This document shows positions 43,140 through 50,585 of a stretch of DNA of 64,000 nt, piece after piece; positions within the stretch are counted from its first letter, which is position 1; each line of letters opens with the position of its first letter. Origin of the DNA: Pseudomonadales bacterium (lineage in GTDB: Bacteria > Pseudomonadota > Gammaproteobacteria > Pseudomonadales > Ketobacteraceae); assembly GCA_002701845.1 (NCBI GenBank), contig NZXG01000031.1, positions 1 to 64,000 on the forward strand, given 5' to 3'. Made by a program: the position numbers and the translations under genes. The notes under the pieces are model-generated. The model worked only from the letters and a program-made list of their open reading frames with translations, did not search any database and was not told where the DNA came from.

Positions 43140-44234
43140 ATGAATCCGGAACGGGGCAAGCTGATCCCGGTCAGCGGCAACAACAACAGCCCGGACATGG
43201 ATAATGCGGTGGACGTACAGTTCAACCCCACCACGCTCAAGGTGAGCCTGTCCAATGAGCTAAAGGAAAATCAACGCAACGGCAACAGCCGCTCCACCCA
43301 ATACGTGGACAAGAGCTCATCGTCCCTGACCCTGGAGTTGATATTCGATACCACCTATATCGAACGGCCGCCCACGGAGTCCGGCGCCGGCGAGAGTAAT
43401 GACGGACAGAGCTCCAGCGGGCAGAACCGGATTGCCCAGGGCTCCGATGTGCGGGATCAAACCCGGCTCATCGCCGAGCGGTTTCTGAAACCGGTGGGCA
43501 GCGGCAGCCGCCAGCGGGCTCCCAAACGCTGCCTGTTTCAGTGGGGCAGTTTTGAGTTTGTGGGGCTGGTGGAGAGTTACGAGGAGACCCTGGATTTCTT
43601 TTCCAAGGAAGGTCGCCCGCTGCGGGCCACTGTGTCCCTGAAACTGAAAGAGGATCGCTTCCAGTTCCGCCAGCGCAATGAGGGAGTGGACGCCGCCACC
43701 CAGGACACCCCCACTCTCAGCAGCACTGGCAACACCACTGCGGGGGACAACAATGACAGCCCCACGGGCAATGGTGCCCCGCGGCCCAATCAGAACACCG
43801 CGCCGGTGCCGGGCGGCTCCGGCAATCAGCCCGGCAACTGGCGTGACAACGCCCTCTATAACGCCGTGGAAAACCCGCGCCTGCCCGATGCCCCCACCCT
43901 GGCGTTGCCCGGGTCCAGTGTCGGCGCGGCGGTGGGCGGGGCCTTGGGGGCCAGTGCCGGCATCAAACTGGGGGCCGGCGTCAGCGCCGGTAGCTCCCTG
44001 GCCAGCGGATTGTCAGCCAGTGCCGGGGTGACTCCGGCCTTCTCTTTTGGTAATTCCGCCAGCCTCGGCACCCGGGTGGAGGGGGCCTTCAATGCCAGCG
44101 GCAGCGCCAGCCTCAACGCCGGGCAGCTGCGCACTGAGGGCGCACCTTTGACGCCGGACGGCCAGGACCCCGGGGTGGGCGTGAGACTGAGTACCCCCGG
44201 CGGCACCCTGGATACCGGGGTGGGGTTCGACTGA
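43140..44234 (+). CDS. Pvc7-like tube-initiator/baseplate protein (CIS tube family)
   Basis: The 364-aa protein starts with the CIS-tube pattern AVDVQFNPTTLKVSLSNEL (about 23-41), SLTLELIFDTTY, and CLFQWGSFEFVGLVESYEETLDFFSKEGRPLRATVSL (about 135-170). This family forms the collar linking spike and tube. The usual C-terminal LysM domain of Pvc7 is not seen; instead residues 185-364 are Gly/Ser/Asn/Ala-rich low complexity (GSSVGAAVGGALGASAG). The ribosome site GGAGG precedes ATG 43140. Confidence 0.85.
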   Translation: MNPERGKLIPVSGNNNSPDMDNAVDVQFNPTTLKVSLSNELKENQRNGNSRSTQYVDKSSSSLTLELIFDTTYIERPPTESGAGESNDGQSSSGQNRIAQGSDVRDQTRLIAERFLKPVGSGSRQRAPKRCLFQWGSFEFVGLVESYEETLDFFSKEGRPLRATVSLKLKEDRFQFRQRNEGVDAATQDTPTLSSTGNTTAGDNNDSPTGNGAPRPNQNTAPVPGGSGNQPGNWRDNALYNAVENPRLPDAPTLALPGSSVGAAVGGALGASAGIKLGAGVSAGSSLASGLSASAGVTPAFSFGNSASLGTRVEGAFNASGSASLNAGQLRTEGAPLTPDGQDPGVGVRLSTPGGTLDTGVGFD

Positions 44235-44295
44235 ATGCAGCCACACCACGCCCTGTACAACCCATCCAGCCGCGCAAACCAGCGAGGACACCAGA

Positions 44296-44463
44296 ATGCC
44301 GGTATTGATTGAAGAAGTGATCGCCGACGTGCAACAACCAGTGACCCAACCCCAGGAATCACGTCCCGCCGCCCAGCAGCAACCGTTGTCAGTGGCGGAA
44401 GTGGAACTGGCGCGCACCCTGGAGCGAATCGCTCAGCGCCAACAGCGGCTGCAGGTGGACTGA
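44296..44463 (+). CDS. Small Pvc6-like protein (DUF5908)
   Basis: A 55-aa gene with start ATG 44296, GAGGA upstream and stop TGA at 44461-44463. The product begins MPVLIEEVIADV, the pattern of the DUF5908/Pvc6 family of about 55-60 aa, and ends in a charged helix (ELARTLERIAQRQQRLQVD). Pvc6 is a small baseplate-associated component. It sits between the Pvc7-like and spike genes, matching the PVC neighbourhood, and is only 6 bp from the next start. Confidence 0.85.
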   Translation: MPVLIEEVIADVQQPVTQPQESRPAAQQQPLSVAEVELARTLERIAQRQQRLQVD

Positions 44464-44469
44464 TCAGTT

Positions 44470-45528
44470 ATGCCGCCACGGGATGACGCCTTTATCAATG
44501 CCCGCCCCAGCTTCGTGATCGGGGGCGAGGAACGGGCCGATCTGCAGGAGGCCATTACCGGTATGGTGATCAACCTGCCGCTGACCGGCTGCGCCCACGG
44601 TGAACTGACGCTCACCAACTGGGGCACCCCGGAAGGGCAACAGACACCGGACTTTCTGTTCGCCGACATCGGCCTGGGCAGCGAGGTGGAAATCCGCATG
44701 GGCGATCCGCAACCGGCCACTCTGTTCCGGGGCGAAGTCACCGCCATCGAGGAGCAGTATGGCGACGGCGCCCCCACTCTGGCCCTGCTGCTGCAGGACC
44801 GGCTGCATCATCTGGCCCGGGCGCGCCAGAACCGCAGTTACGAGGACCAGAGCCCGGATGACATCGTTCAGGCCATTGCCAGCGAGGCCGGGTTGCAGGC
44901 GGACGTCCAGGTATCCAGCATCGCCGATACCTGGCACCAGCTGAATGAAAGTGACCTGGCGTTTTTACTGCGGCTGCTGGGGCGCTTCGATATTGCCCTG
45001 CGGCTGGAAGGCAACACCCTGCGGGCGCGGCCGGAACAGCCGGACCCGCAGCCTCTGGCCCTGGACGCCCAGGACAGCGCCCTGCAGGTGCGGCTGATGG
45101 TCGATCTCAATCATCAGCCCCTGAGCTCCACCAGCCAGGGCTATAACCTGGGCACTGACGCAGCGGTGGAGCACCGCAGCGAGGCCCTGAGCCCGGCCCC
45201 GGCGGGCACCGGCGCCGCCGACACCCTGGCGCAACTGGGCTGGCCCGGTGAGGAGGTGGTGCCCCACCCCTTCCCCCGCAGTCAGGGAGAGGCGGATGCC
45301 TATGCCGGCGCCCACTTTCATCGCCAGGCCAAGCGCTTCGTGCAGGGGGAACTGGTGTGCCAGGGGGAGCCGGGCCTGAAAAGTGGCCGCGAAATCGAAC
45401 TGAGTGGGGTGTCGCCCCGCCTGCGCGGCACTTATCAGGTGGTGCACTGCAGCCACCGTTTCGATAACCAGAGCGGGTTTGAAACCCATCTGAAAGTGAA
45501 TAAAGCCGATTGGAGTCCCAACCCATGA
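44470..45528 (+). CDS. gp27-like half of the spike hub (Pvc8-like, N-terminal part)
   Basis: The 352-aa protein resembles phage gpD/gp27 and the N-terminal part of VgrG/Pvc8: ELTLTNWGTP (about 40), ATLFRGEVTAIEEQYG, the block ESDLAFLLRLLGRFDIALRLEGNTL (about 158-182), and the C-terminal VHCSHRFDNQSGFETHLKVNK. It forms the pseudo-hexameric hub on which the first tube ring rests. It ends where the OB-fold would begin; the OB-fold and needle are in the next gene, joined by an ATGA overlap. Splitting of the spike is unusual compared with Pvc8. Confidence 0.85.
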   Translation: MPPRDDAFINARPSFVIGGEERADLQEAITGMVINLPLTGCAHGELTLTNWGTPEGQQTPDFLFADIGLGSEVEIRMGDPQPATLFRGEVTAIEEQYGDGAPTLALLLQDRLHHLARARQNRSYEDQSPDDIVQAIASEAGLQADVQVSSIADTWHQLNESDLAFLLRLLGRFDIALRLEGNTLRARPEQPDPQPLALDAQDSALQVRLMVDLNHQPLSSTSQGYNLGTDAAVEHRSEALSPAPAGTGAADTLAQLGWPGEEVVPHPFPRSQGEADAYAGAHFHRQAKRFVQGELVCQGEPGLKSGREIELSGVSPRLRGTYQVVHCSHRFDNQSGFETHLKVNKADWSPNP

Positions 45529-46163
45529 ATGCCCATACCCTTGGCCATCTGCACAGCCTGCAACTGGCACAGGTCACCGACAATGCCGATCCGGATCAGC
45601 GCGGCCGGGTGAAGCTGCGGCTGCAGTCCGCCCCCATGGAAATGTGGGCCAGCGTGGTGGCCCCCTCCGCCGGCCAGGGCTATGGCGCCAGTTTTATCCC
45701 CCGCCTGGACGAAATCGTGGTGGTGGCGTTTCTAAACCCGGACACCCCCCTGGTGTTGGGCAGCGTCTGGAGCGGCCAGGGCAGCGCCCCCCCGGAGGCG
45801 GATCCCCAGGAAGAGCACTATGTGATCCGCACCCCCAATGACACCGTGCTGGAGTTCGACGACAACGAACCCAAGGTGGAGCTGCGCACCCGCAGCGGCC
45901 ACCGGGTGAGCATCGACGAAAGCGGCGGCGGCGAAGTGAAAGTGGAGCTGGGCAGCCAGAGTGTGACCCTGACCCCCTCGGAAATCACCGTGGACAGCGC
46001 CGGCCCGGTAAACATCAACGCCAGCACCGTCAACGTTTCCGCCAGCATGGTGCAGGTGGATGCCGCCATGTCCCGCTTCAGCGGCGTGGTGCAGTGCGAC
46101 ACCATCATCGCCACCTCGGTGGTGGGTACCACCTACACCCCCGGCGCGGGCAACATCTGGTGA
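45525..46163 (+). CDS. gp5-like spike protein (OB-fold and needle)
   Basis: The 212-aa protein has the gp5/VgrG OB-fold (LAQVTDNADPDQRGRVKLRL, SAGQGYGASFIPRLDEIVVVAFLNPDTPLVLGSVW, about 14-92) and a beta-helical tail (about 98-212) with regular strands (TVLEFDDNEPKVELRTRSGHRVSI, PVNINASTVNVSASMVQVDA). The tail ends TTYTPGAGNIW. It is the needle that pierces the target. I chose ATG 45525, which overlaps the preceding stop, rather than an in-frame start 15 bases upstream. No PAAR cap gene follows it in the window. Confidence 0.9.
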   Translation: MNAHTLGHLHSLQLAQVTDNADPDQRGRVKLRLQSAPMEMWASVVAPSAGQGYGASFIPRLDEIVVVAFLNPDTPLVLGSVWSGQGSAPPEADPQEEHYVIRTPNDTVLEFDDNEPKVELRTRSGHRVSIDESGGGEVKVELGSQSVTLTPSEITVDSAGPVNINASTVNVSASMVQVDAAMSRFSGVVQCDTIIATSVVGTTYTPGAGNIW

Positions 46164-46182
46164 GGCAGCGAGGAATCAGGTC

Positions 46183-47832
46183 ATGACCAGTGCACAACCC
46201 ATTCATCCGGTTCGGCTGCGGCCACCCTTCTTTCAGTCCGGGGAGCAGGCCGCCCTGCTGCGCTACCTGGACGCCGACTTTATTGCCCGCTTCCAGCAGG
46301 ACGTACAACAACGCCGGTTTGAAGAGCCCCAGTTCGGCCAGTGGATCAGTGAGGACACCCGCGCCAGCGACCGTCACCCGGTGCTGCGGCTACCCACCCA
46401 CCGCGCCTTCCATGTGGTGTGCTGCGAGGTGATCTGCGAGCGCTTCGGCCGACCGCCACTGGATCCGGCCCGCATCACCTCCGCCGGCTTCGTGATCCGG
46501 CGCCGGCGCGGCGGCGGCGAACAGGCCTGGGTGCTGGAGCAGGGGGAAGCCCTGGGCTGGCAGGCCGCCAGCGATGCCGGCCGGGACCCGGATCTGGACC
46601 GGCGCCTGTGCGCCAACGGCGTGCTGCATGCCCGTGCCAACCGGGCCACTTACAGTGGCGAGCAGACCCATCCCCTGCACGTGCTCACCAGTCACGATGA
46701 ACAGGGCCAACGCCATACCCTGCTGTTCGGTTACGTGCCCCTGGGGGGCTTCTATTACGAACGCCAGGAGGACACCCTGTTCGACCCGGATTCCCGCCAG
46801 CAGGTGGAGCAGTTCGCCGCCCGCAGTCTGCCCTGGCCCTTCGGCTACCGGGATGGCAGTCCGGCGTGGACCGCGGAACACAGCTGGCTCATTCAGCGGG
46901 GCGTACCCAGCAGCGGTTGCTTCGAATGGTTGCGCCTGCTGGTGCAACGCTACCATCTGGGGGAGGCCGGCCGCGACGACAACCAGGCCCTGGAGCAACT
47001 GGGGGAGGACATCTGGTTCTATCGGGACTGGCTGCTGCCTCATCATGTACAGTACGGCGGCTTTCATGAGCAGATGCGGGACCAGTTCAAACCCGCTCGC
47101 AGGTTCAGTCTGACTCAATACCTGCGGGATTGTTTCGCCCGGGGCGCGGACAATCCCCTGGTGCCCTGGATCAGCCGCCAGGAGGACGCCGCCGACCGCG
47201 CCGGGGGCCTGGAACGGCTGGCCAGCCTGGAGCCCCTGCCCCAGGCCGATGGCGACGGTGAGCTGAACCTTTCCCTGCGCCTTTCCGCCGCCGACGCCGA
47301 GGATCTGCGCCACCAGCTGGGGCAACGGTTCCGCCGCCAGACCCTGACCCAGGCCCGGGAAATTCCTCTGCCCAAGTTCACCCAGGGGGCTGGGGATCTG
47401 TATCAGATTCTGCCCTTCGTCCGGGCCAAAAATGATCAGGGCAAGGAACAGATTCACTGGGCCGACCGCGCCTGCCGCAGCCTGCAGTTCCGGGTGGCGG
47501 CCCCGTTTGATCCCGAGGCCAGCCGGCCGTCCCTGATCCCCATGCCCGGGCTCAAAGATCTCAAGCGGGGGCTGGCCAAGGGCGCCAGCATTCTCACCCC
47601 GGGGGACACCTTCGATCTGATCAACGGCCTGAACCTGAAGAAAGGTGCCAGCGAGGATGTGGTGGGCAGCGGGCCCAAATTCGGCATCCAGTGGATCTGC
47701 TCCTTCAGTCTGCCGGTGATCACTCTGGTGGCCATGATTCTGCTGATGATCATGATCTCGCTGCTGAACATTGTGTTCTTCTGGCTGCCCTGGGTGCGGA
47801 TCTGTCTGCCGTTCCCGAAAATCGATAAGTAA
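46183..47832 (+). CDS. Unknown eCIS-operon protein with C-terminal membrane anchor
   Basis: I do not recognise this 549-aa protein. It lies between spike and gp25 genes. Residues 1-490 are soluble with many Trp/Arg (RLCANGVLHARANRATYSGEQTHPLHVLTSH at about 140-170; YRDWLLPHHVQYGG near 283). The last ~45 residues (after FGIQWICSF) are a long hydrophobic stretch (ITLVAMILLMIMISLLNIVFFW) followed by a basic end. There is no signal peptide, so the bulk should face the cytoplasm with a tail anchor in the inner membrane. A membrane anchor is unexpected in a freely released particle. ATG 46183 has GAGGAATC upstream. The role is inferred to be docking. Confidence 0.7.
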   Translation: MTSAQPIHPVRLRPPFFQSGEQAALLRYLDADFIARFQQDVQQRRFEEPQFGQWISEDTRASDRHPVLRLPTHRAFHVVCCEVICERFGRPPLDPARITSAGFVIRRRRGGGEQAWVLEQGEALGWQAASDAGRDPDLDRRLCANGVLHARANRATYSGEQTHPLHVLTSHDEQGQRHTLLFGYVPLGGFYYERQEDTLFDPDSRQQVEQFAARSLPWPFGYRDGSPAWTAEHSWLIQRGVPSSGCFEWLRLLVQRYHLGEAGRDDNQALEQLGEDIWFYRDWLLPHHVQYGGFHEQMRDQFKPARRFSLTQYLRDCFARGADNPLVPWISRQEDAADRAGGLERLASLEPLPQADGDGELNLSLRLSAADAEDLRHQLGQRFRRQTLTQAREIPLPKFTQGAGDLYQILPFVRAKNDQGKEQIHWADRACRSLQFRVAAPFDPEASRPSLIPMPGLKDLKRGLAKGASILTPGDTFDLINGLNLKKGASEDVVGSGPKFGIQWICSFSLPVITLVAMILLMIMISLLNIVFFWLPWVRICLPFPKIDK

Positions 47833-47878
47833 CTGAATAAGTGACCATGGACACACCAATGCATTCGGAGCGCCTGTC

Positions 47879-48265
47879 ATGAGCACCCCCATCCCCAATA
47901 TTCAGAGCTGGCCCCTGGGCGCCATTGACCCCGACGGCAGCCTGCCCTGGTCCGGGTTGGATCAGAGCGTGCGCGAGGTGATGCTGAACATTCTGCTGAC
48001 CCGGCCCGGAGAACGGCTGCAGCGACCGGACTTTGGCGCCGGACTGCTGAATTTCGTGCATCAGCCCAACAATGAAACCACCCGCAACCTGATTGCCGGC
48101 GTGGTACGCAAATCCCTGGCCCTGTGGGAGACCCGGGTGGTGGTGGATCAGGTGGACGTGCAACCCACCGCCCATCAGGCGGAAGTGCATATCCATATCC
48201 GCTATCACCTGCGTCACCATCCGGCCCCCCAGGAACTGGGTCTGACCCTGAACCTGGGCCAGTAA
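47879..48265 (+). CDS. gp25-like baseplate protein (Pvc9-like)
   Basis: The 128-aa protein is a gp25/GPW family member: LDQSVREVMLNILLTRPGERLQRPDFGAGLLNFV (about 28-60) and IRYHLRHHPAPQELGL near the end. gp25 proteins staple baseplate wedges and initiate the sheath. It is positioned before the gpJ-type wedge gene, as in PVC operons. Confidence 0.95.
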   Translation: MSTPIPNIQSWPLGAIDPDGSLPWSGLDQSVREVMLNILLTRPGERLQRPDFGAGLLNFVHQPNNETTRNLIAGVVRKSLALWETRVVVDQVDVQPTAHQAEVHIHIRYHLRHHPAPQELGLTLNLGQ

Positions 48266-48280
48266 GGAGGAAGCCAACCC

Positions 48281-50461
48281 ATGCCATTACCGGTTCCCAA
48301 TCTGGACGATCGCCGCTTCGATGACCTGGTGGAGGAAGCCAGGGTCCGGCTGGCAGCCCATCTGCCGGAGTTGACCCGGATTGCCCCCGGCGATCCGGTG
48401 CACAGCCTGATCGATCTGTTTGCCTGGTACACCGAAACCATCCTCTATCGCGCCAACCTGATTCCCGAGCGCCAGCGCCGGGTGTTCCTTAATCTGCTGC
48501 AGATTCCGGTGCGCCCGGCCAGGCCGGCCCGGGGGGTGGTGTGCGTGGACGCCGGCCCCACCAGCGTCAGTCTGCCGCCCCTGCTGAAGGAGGGCAGTCA
48601 GTTTCGGGGTGGCAAACAGGCCCTCACCGGCCTGGGGGAGTTGCAGCCCACCTGTCTCAGTCTGCAGGTACTCAGCAAGCGGATTCTCACCATCGACGAT
48701 CTGGAGGCCCTCAATCTCACGTTGCAGGATCTGCACGAACAGTACGGACTGCGCCGGGGCCAGACCCCGCAACCGTTCCAGCCAAGGCGCTTTGAAATCG
48801 GGCGGGAGGTACTGAACCTGGAACGCAGCCTGGATCAGAGCCTGTACCTGGCCTGCATCGCCCCCAAACAACTGGACAGCCATCTGGATCTGCTGCGGGA
48901 AAACCTGGCGGGCATCCGTCTGAATATCGCCCTTGCTCCGGCGGACGAGTTGGAGGCGGAGCGGGTATCCGATTTGGAGTCCCGCACCCTGCTGTGGGAA
49001 CTGGTGGCCGCCGGCCCCGACGGCGAGCCCCGCTTTCTGCCCCTGGAGGTGATGGCGGACACTTCCCTGGGCGGGCGCCAGACCGGGGTGGTGCGCCTGC
49101 GGCTGCCAAAGAACGCCAGCCTGTTCGCGGATTTCGCCTACGCCGATCCCATGTTCGACGGCAGCAAACAATATCCGCCCGCCTTAGAGGACGCCGTGGA
49201 GGCCTCCCGGGTGGCCCTGTGGATTCGCCTGCGCTGCCCCGATGAGCCGGGGCTGGCCCTGGGCTATCTGGGGCTGAACGGGGTTGAGGTGGTGGCCCAG
49301 GGTCTGCGCCGGGATACGGTGGTGGGGCTGGGCACCGGGCTGCCGGATCAGGTGGTGGCGCTGCCGGATCAGCAGATTGATGGCGCCACCCTGCAACTGC
49401 AGGTGGAAGAGGAAGGCGCCTGGGTGGACTGGCAGGGCGTGGATTTTCTGGCGGGCCAGGGGCCCTCGGCCCGGGTGTACCGGCTCAACGCCGACGCCGG
49501 CTATGTGTATTTCGGGGACGGCCTGGAGCAGGGCCGGCGGCCGCCCCGGGGGGCGCGCATTCGCATCGCCGAATACCGCTACGGCGGCGGCATCGCCGGC
49601 AATCTGCCCGCCGGCGACATCAAGGAAATCGTCGACGCCAGCCCCCGCTTCAAGCTGCGCCACGAATGGCCGTTGCAGGGGGGCCGCGACGGGGAAACCG
49701 TGGCCCAGGCGGAACAGCGGATTCCCCAGTTCCTTACCCATCGCAACCGGGCAGTCACCGCCACCGATTTCCAGGTGCTGTGCCGTAACAATCCGCTGAA
49801 TCCGGTGGCCCGGGCCGAGGTGATGCCGGGCTTTCTGCCGGGGGCCACCCTGGCGGCGGCGCAGGAGGAGATTCCCGGGGTGGTGAGCGTCTTTGTACTG
49901 CCGCCGGCGGAGGTGGGTATCGGCAACTGGCCCAAACCCACCCGGGGGCTGTTGAAGGACGTGTTTCAGTACCTGTTGCAGCGGATTCAGGTGGGGACCG
50001 AACTCTATGTATTAAGCCCGCAGTTCCTGCCCCTGGCGGTGAGTGTTGTGGTGCAGGTGCGGGACCCGCAGACCGAACAGGAAACCCTGAACGCCGTGCG
50101 CGCGGTGATCACCGAGTATCTGTGGCCGCTTACGGGTGGCGGCGCGGACGGCACTGGCTGGCCCCTGGCCCAGCCGGTGCAGGCTAACGAACTGCTGACC
50201 CAGGCGGCCCGGGTGGCGGGAGTGCGGGCGGTGAACGGGGTGGCGTTGTTCCGTCACAGCGACGCCGGCTGGCAGCGCTTGCCGGAAGCCGAAGCCTTCT
50301 CCCTGGCGGCCTATCAGCTGCCGGAACTGATGGGCGTGCGGGTGGCGGTGGGTGGCCCCGAGGACACCCCGCAGCTGCCTCAGGGTATCGGCCCCCTGCA
50401 GGGGGCTGCCACGGACAGCGGCGACGGCATTCCGGTGCCGGTGATTCCGGAGGTGTGCTGA
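48281..50461 (+). CDS. Baseplate J/gp47-like wedge protein (Pvc11-like)
   Basis: The 726-aa protein has the gpJ N-terminus LDDRRFDDLVEEARVRLAAHLPEL then APGDPVHSLIDLFAWYTETILYRANLIPERQRRVFLNLLQIP (about 8-75). A later block has RIRIAEYRYGGGIAGNLPAGDIKEI (about 427-451) followed by RNRAVTATDFQVLCR. A C-terminal YVLSPQFLPLAVSVVVQV segment completes the gp47 layout. It is the main wedge protein of the baseplate. ATG 48281 has AGGAGGAAG upstream. Size is typical of the family with an internal insertion. Confidence 0.92.
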   Translation: MPLPVPNLDDRRFDDLVEEARVRLAAHLPELTRIAPGDPVHSLIDLFAWYTETILYRANLIPERQRRVFLNLLQIPVRPARPARGVVCVDAGPTSVSLPPLLKEGSQFRGGKQALTGLGELQPTCLSLQVLSKRILTIDDLEALNLTLQDLHEQYGLRRGQTPQPFQPRRFEIGREVLNLERSLDQSLYLACIAPKQLDSHLDLLRENLAGIRLNIALAPADELEAERVSDLESRTLLWELVAAGPDGEPRFLPLEVMADTSLGGRQTGVVRLRLPKNASLFADFAYADPMFDGSKQYPPALEDAVEASRVALWIRLRCPDEPGLALGYLGLNGVEVVAQGLRRDTVVGLGTGLPDQVVALPDQQIDGATLQLQVEEEGAWVDWQGVDFLAGQGPSARVYRLNADAGYVYFGDGLEQGRRPPRGARIRIAEYRYGGGIAGNLPAGDIKEIVDASPRFKLRHEWPLQGGRDGETVAQAEQRIPQFLTHRNRAVTATDFQVLCRNNPLNPVARAEVMPGFLPGATLAAAQEEIPGVVSVFVLPPAEVGIGNWPKPTRGLLKDVFQYLLQRIQVGTELYVLSPQFLPLAVSVVVQVRDPQTEQETLNAVRAVITEYLWPLTGGGADGTGWPLAQPVQANELLTQAARVAGVRAVNGVALFRHSDAGWQRLPEAEAFSLAAYQLPELMGVRVAVGGPEDTPQLPQGIGPLQGAATDSGDGIPVPVIPEVC

Positions 50462-50462
50462 G

Positions 50463-50585
50463 GTGAGCGGGGCTGGAGTGAAAGGTGCCGGAGTGAACGG
50501 TACAGAGGTTAATGGTACAGCGATGAACGGGATGGTGATCAAAAGCAATAGCGTGCCGCAGCGGAGCCCGGCGTCATGGATGTGA
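50463..50585 (+). CDS. Possible 40-aa leader peptide with repeated G-V-x-G-T units
   Basis: A GTG at 50463, two bases after the Pvc11-like stop, opens a 40-codon frame (start SGAGVKGAGVNGTEVNGTAMNG) that ends by overlapping the ATG of the next gene. It fills the entire 114-bp gap and could couple translation across it. The repeats are imperfect copies of a 12-15 bp unit. It may equally be non-coding spacer. Confidence 0.2.
   Translation: MSGAGVKGAGVNGTEVNGTAMNGMVIKSNSVPQRSPASWM

Noticed and set aside
46390-47898. A 502-codon minus-strand frame opposite the membrane-anchored protein
   Set aside because: Same cause: third-position GC of the plus-strand gene keeps the opposite frame open. No ribosome site and no family pattern.
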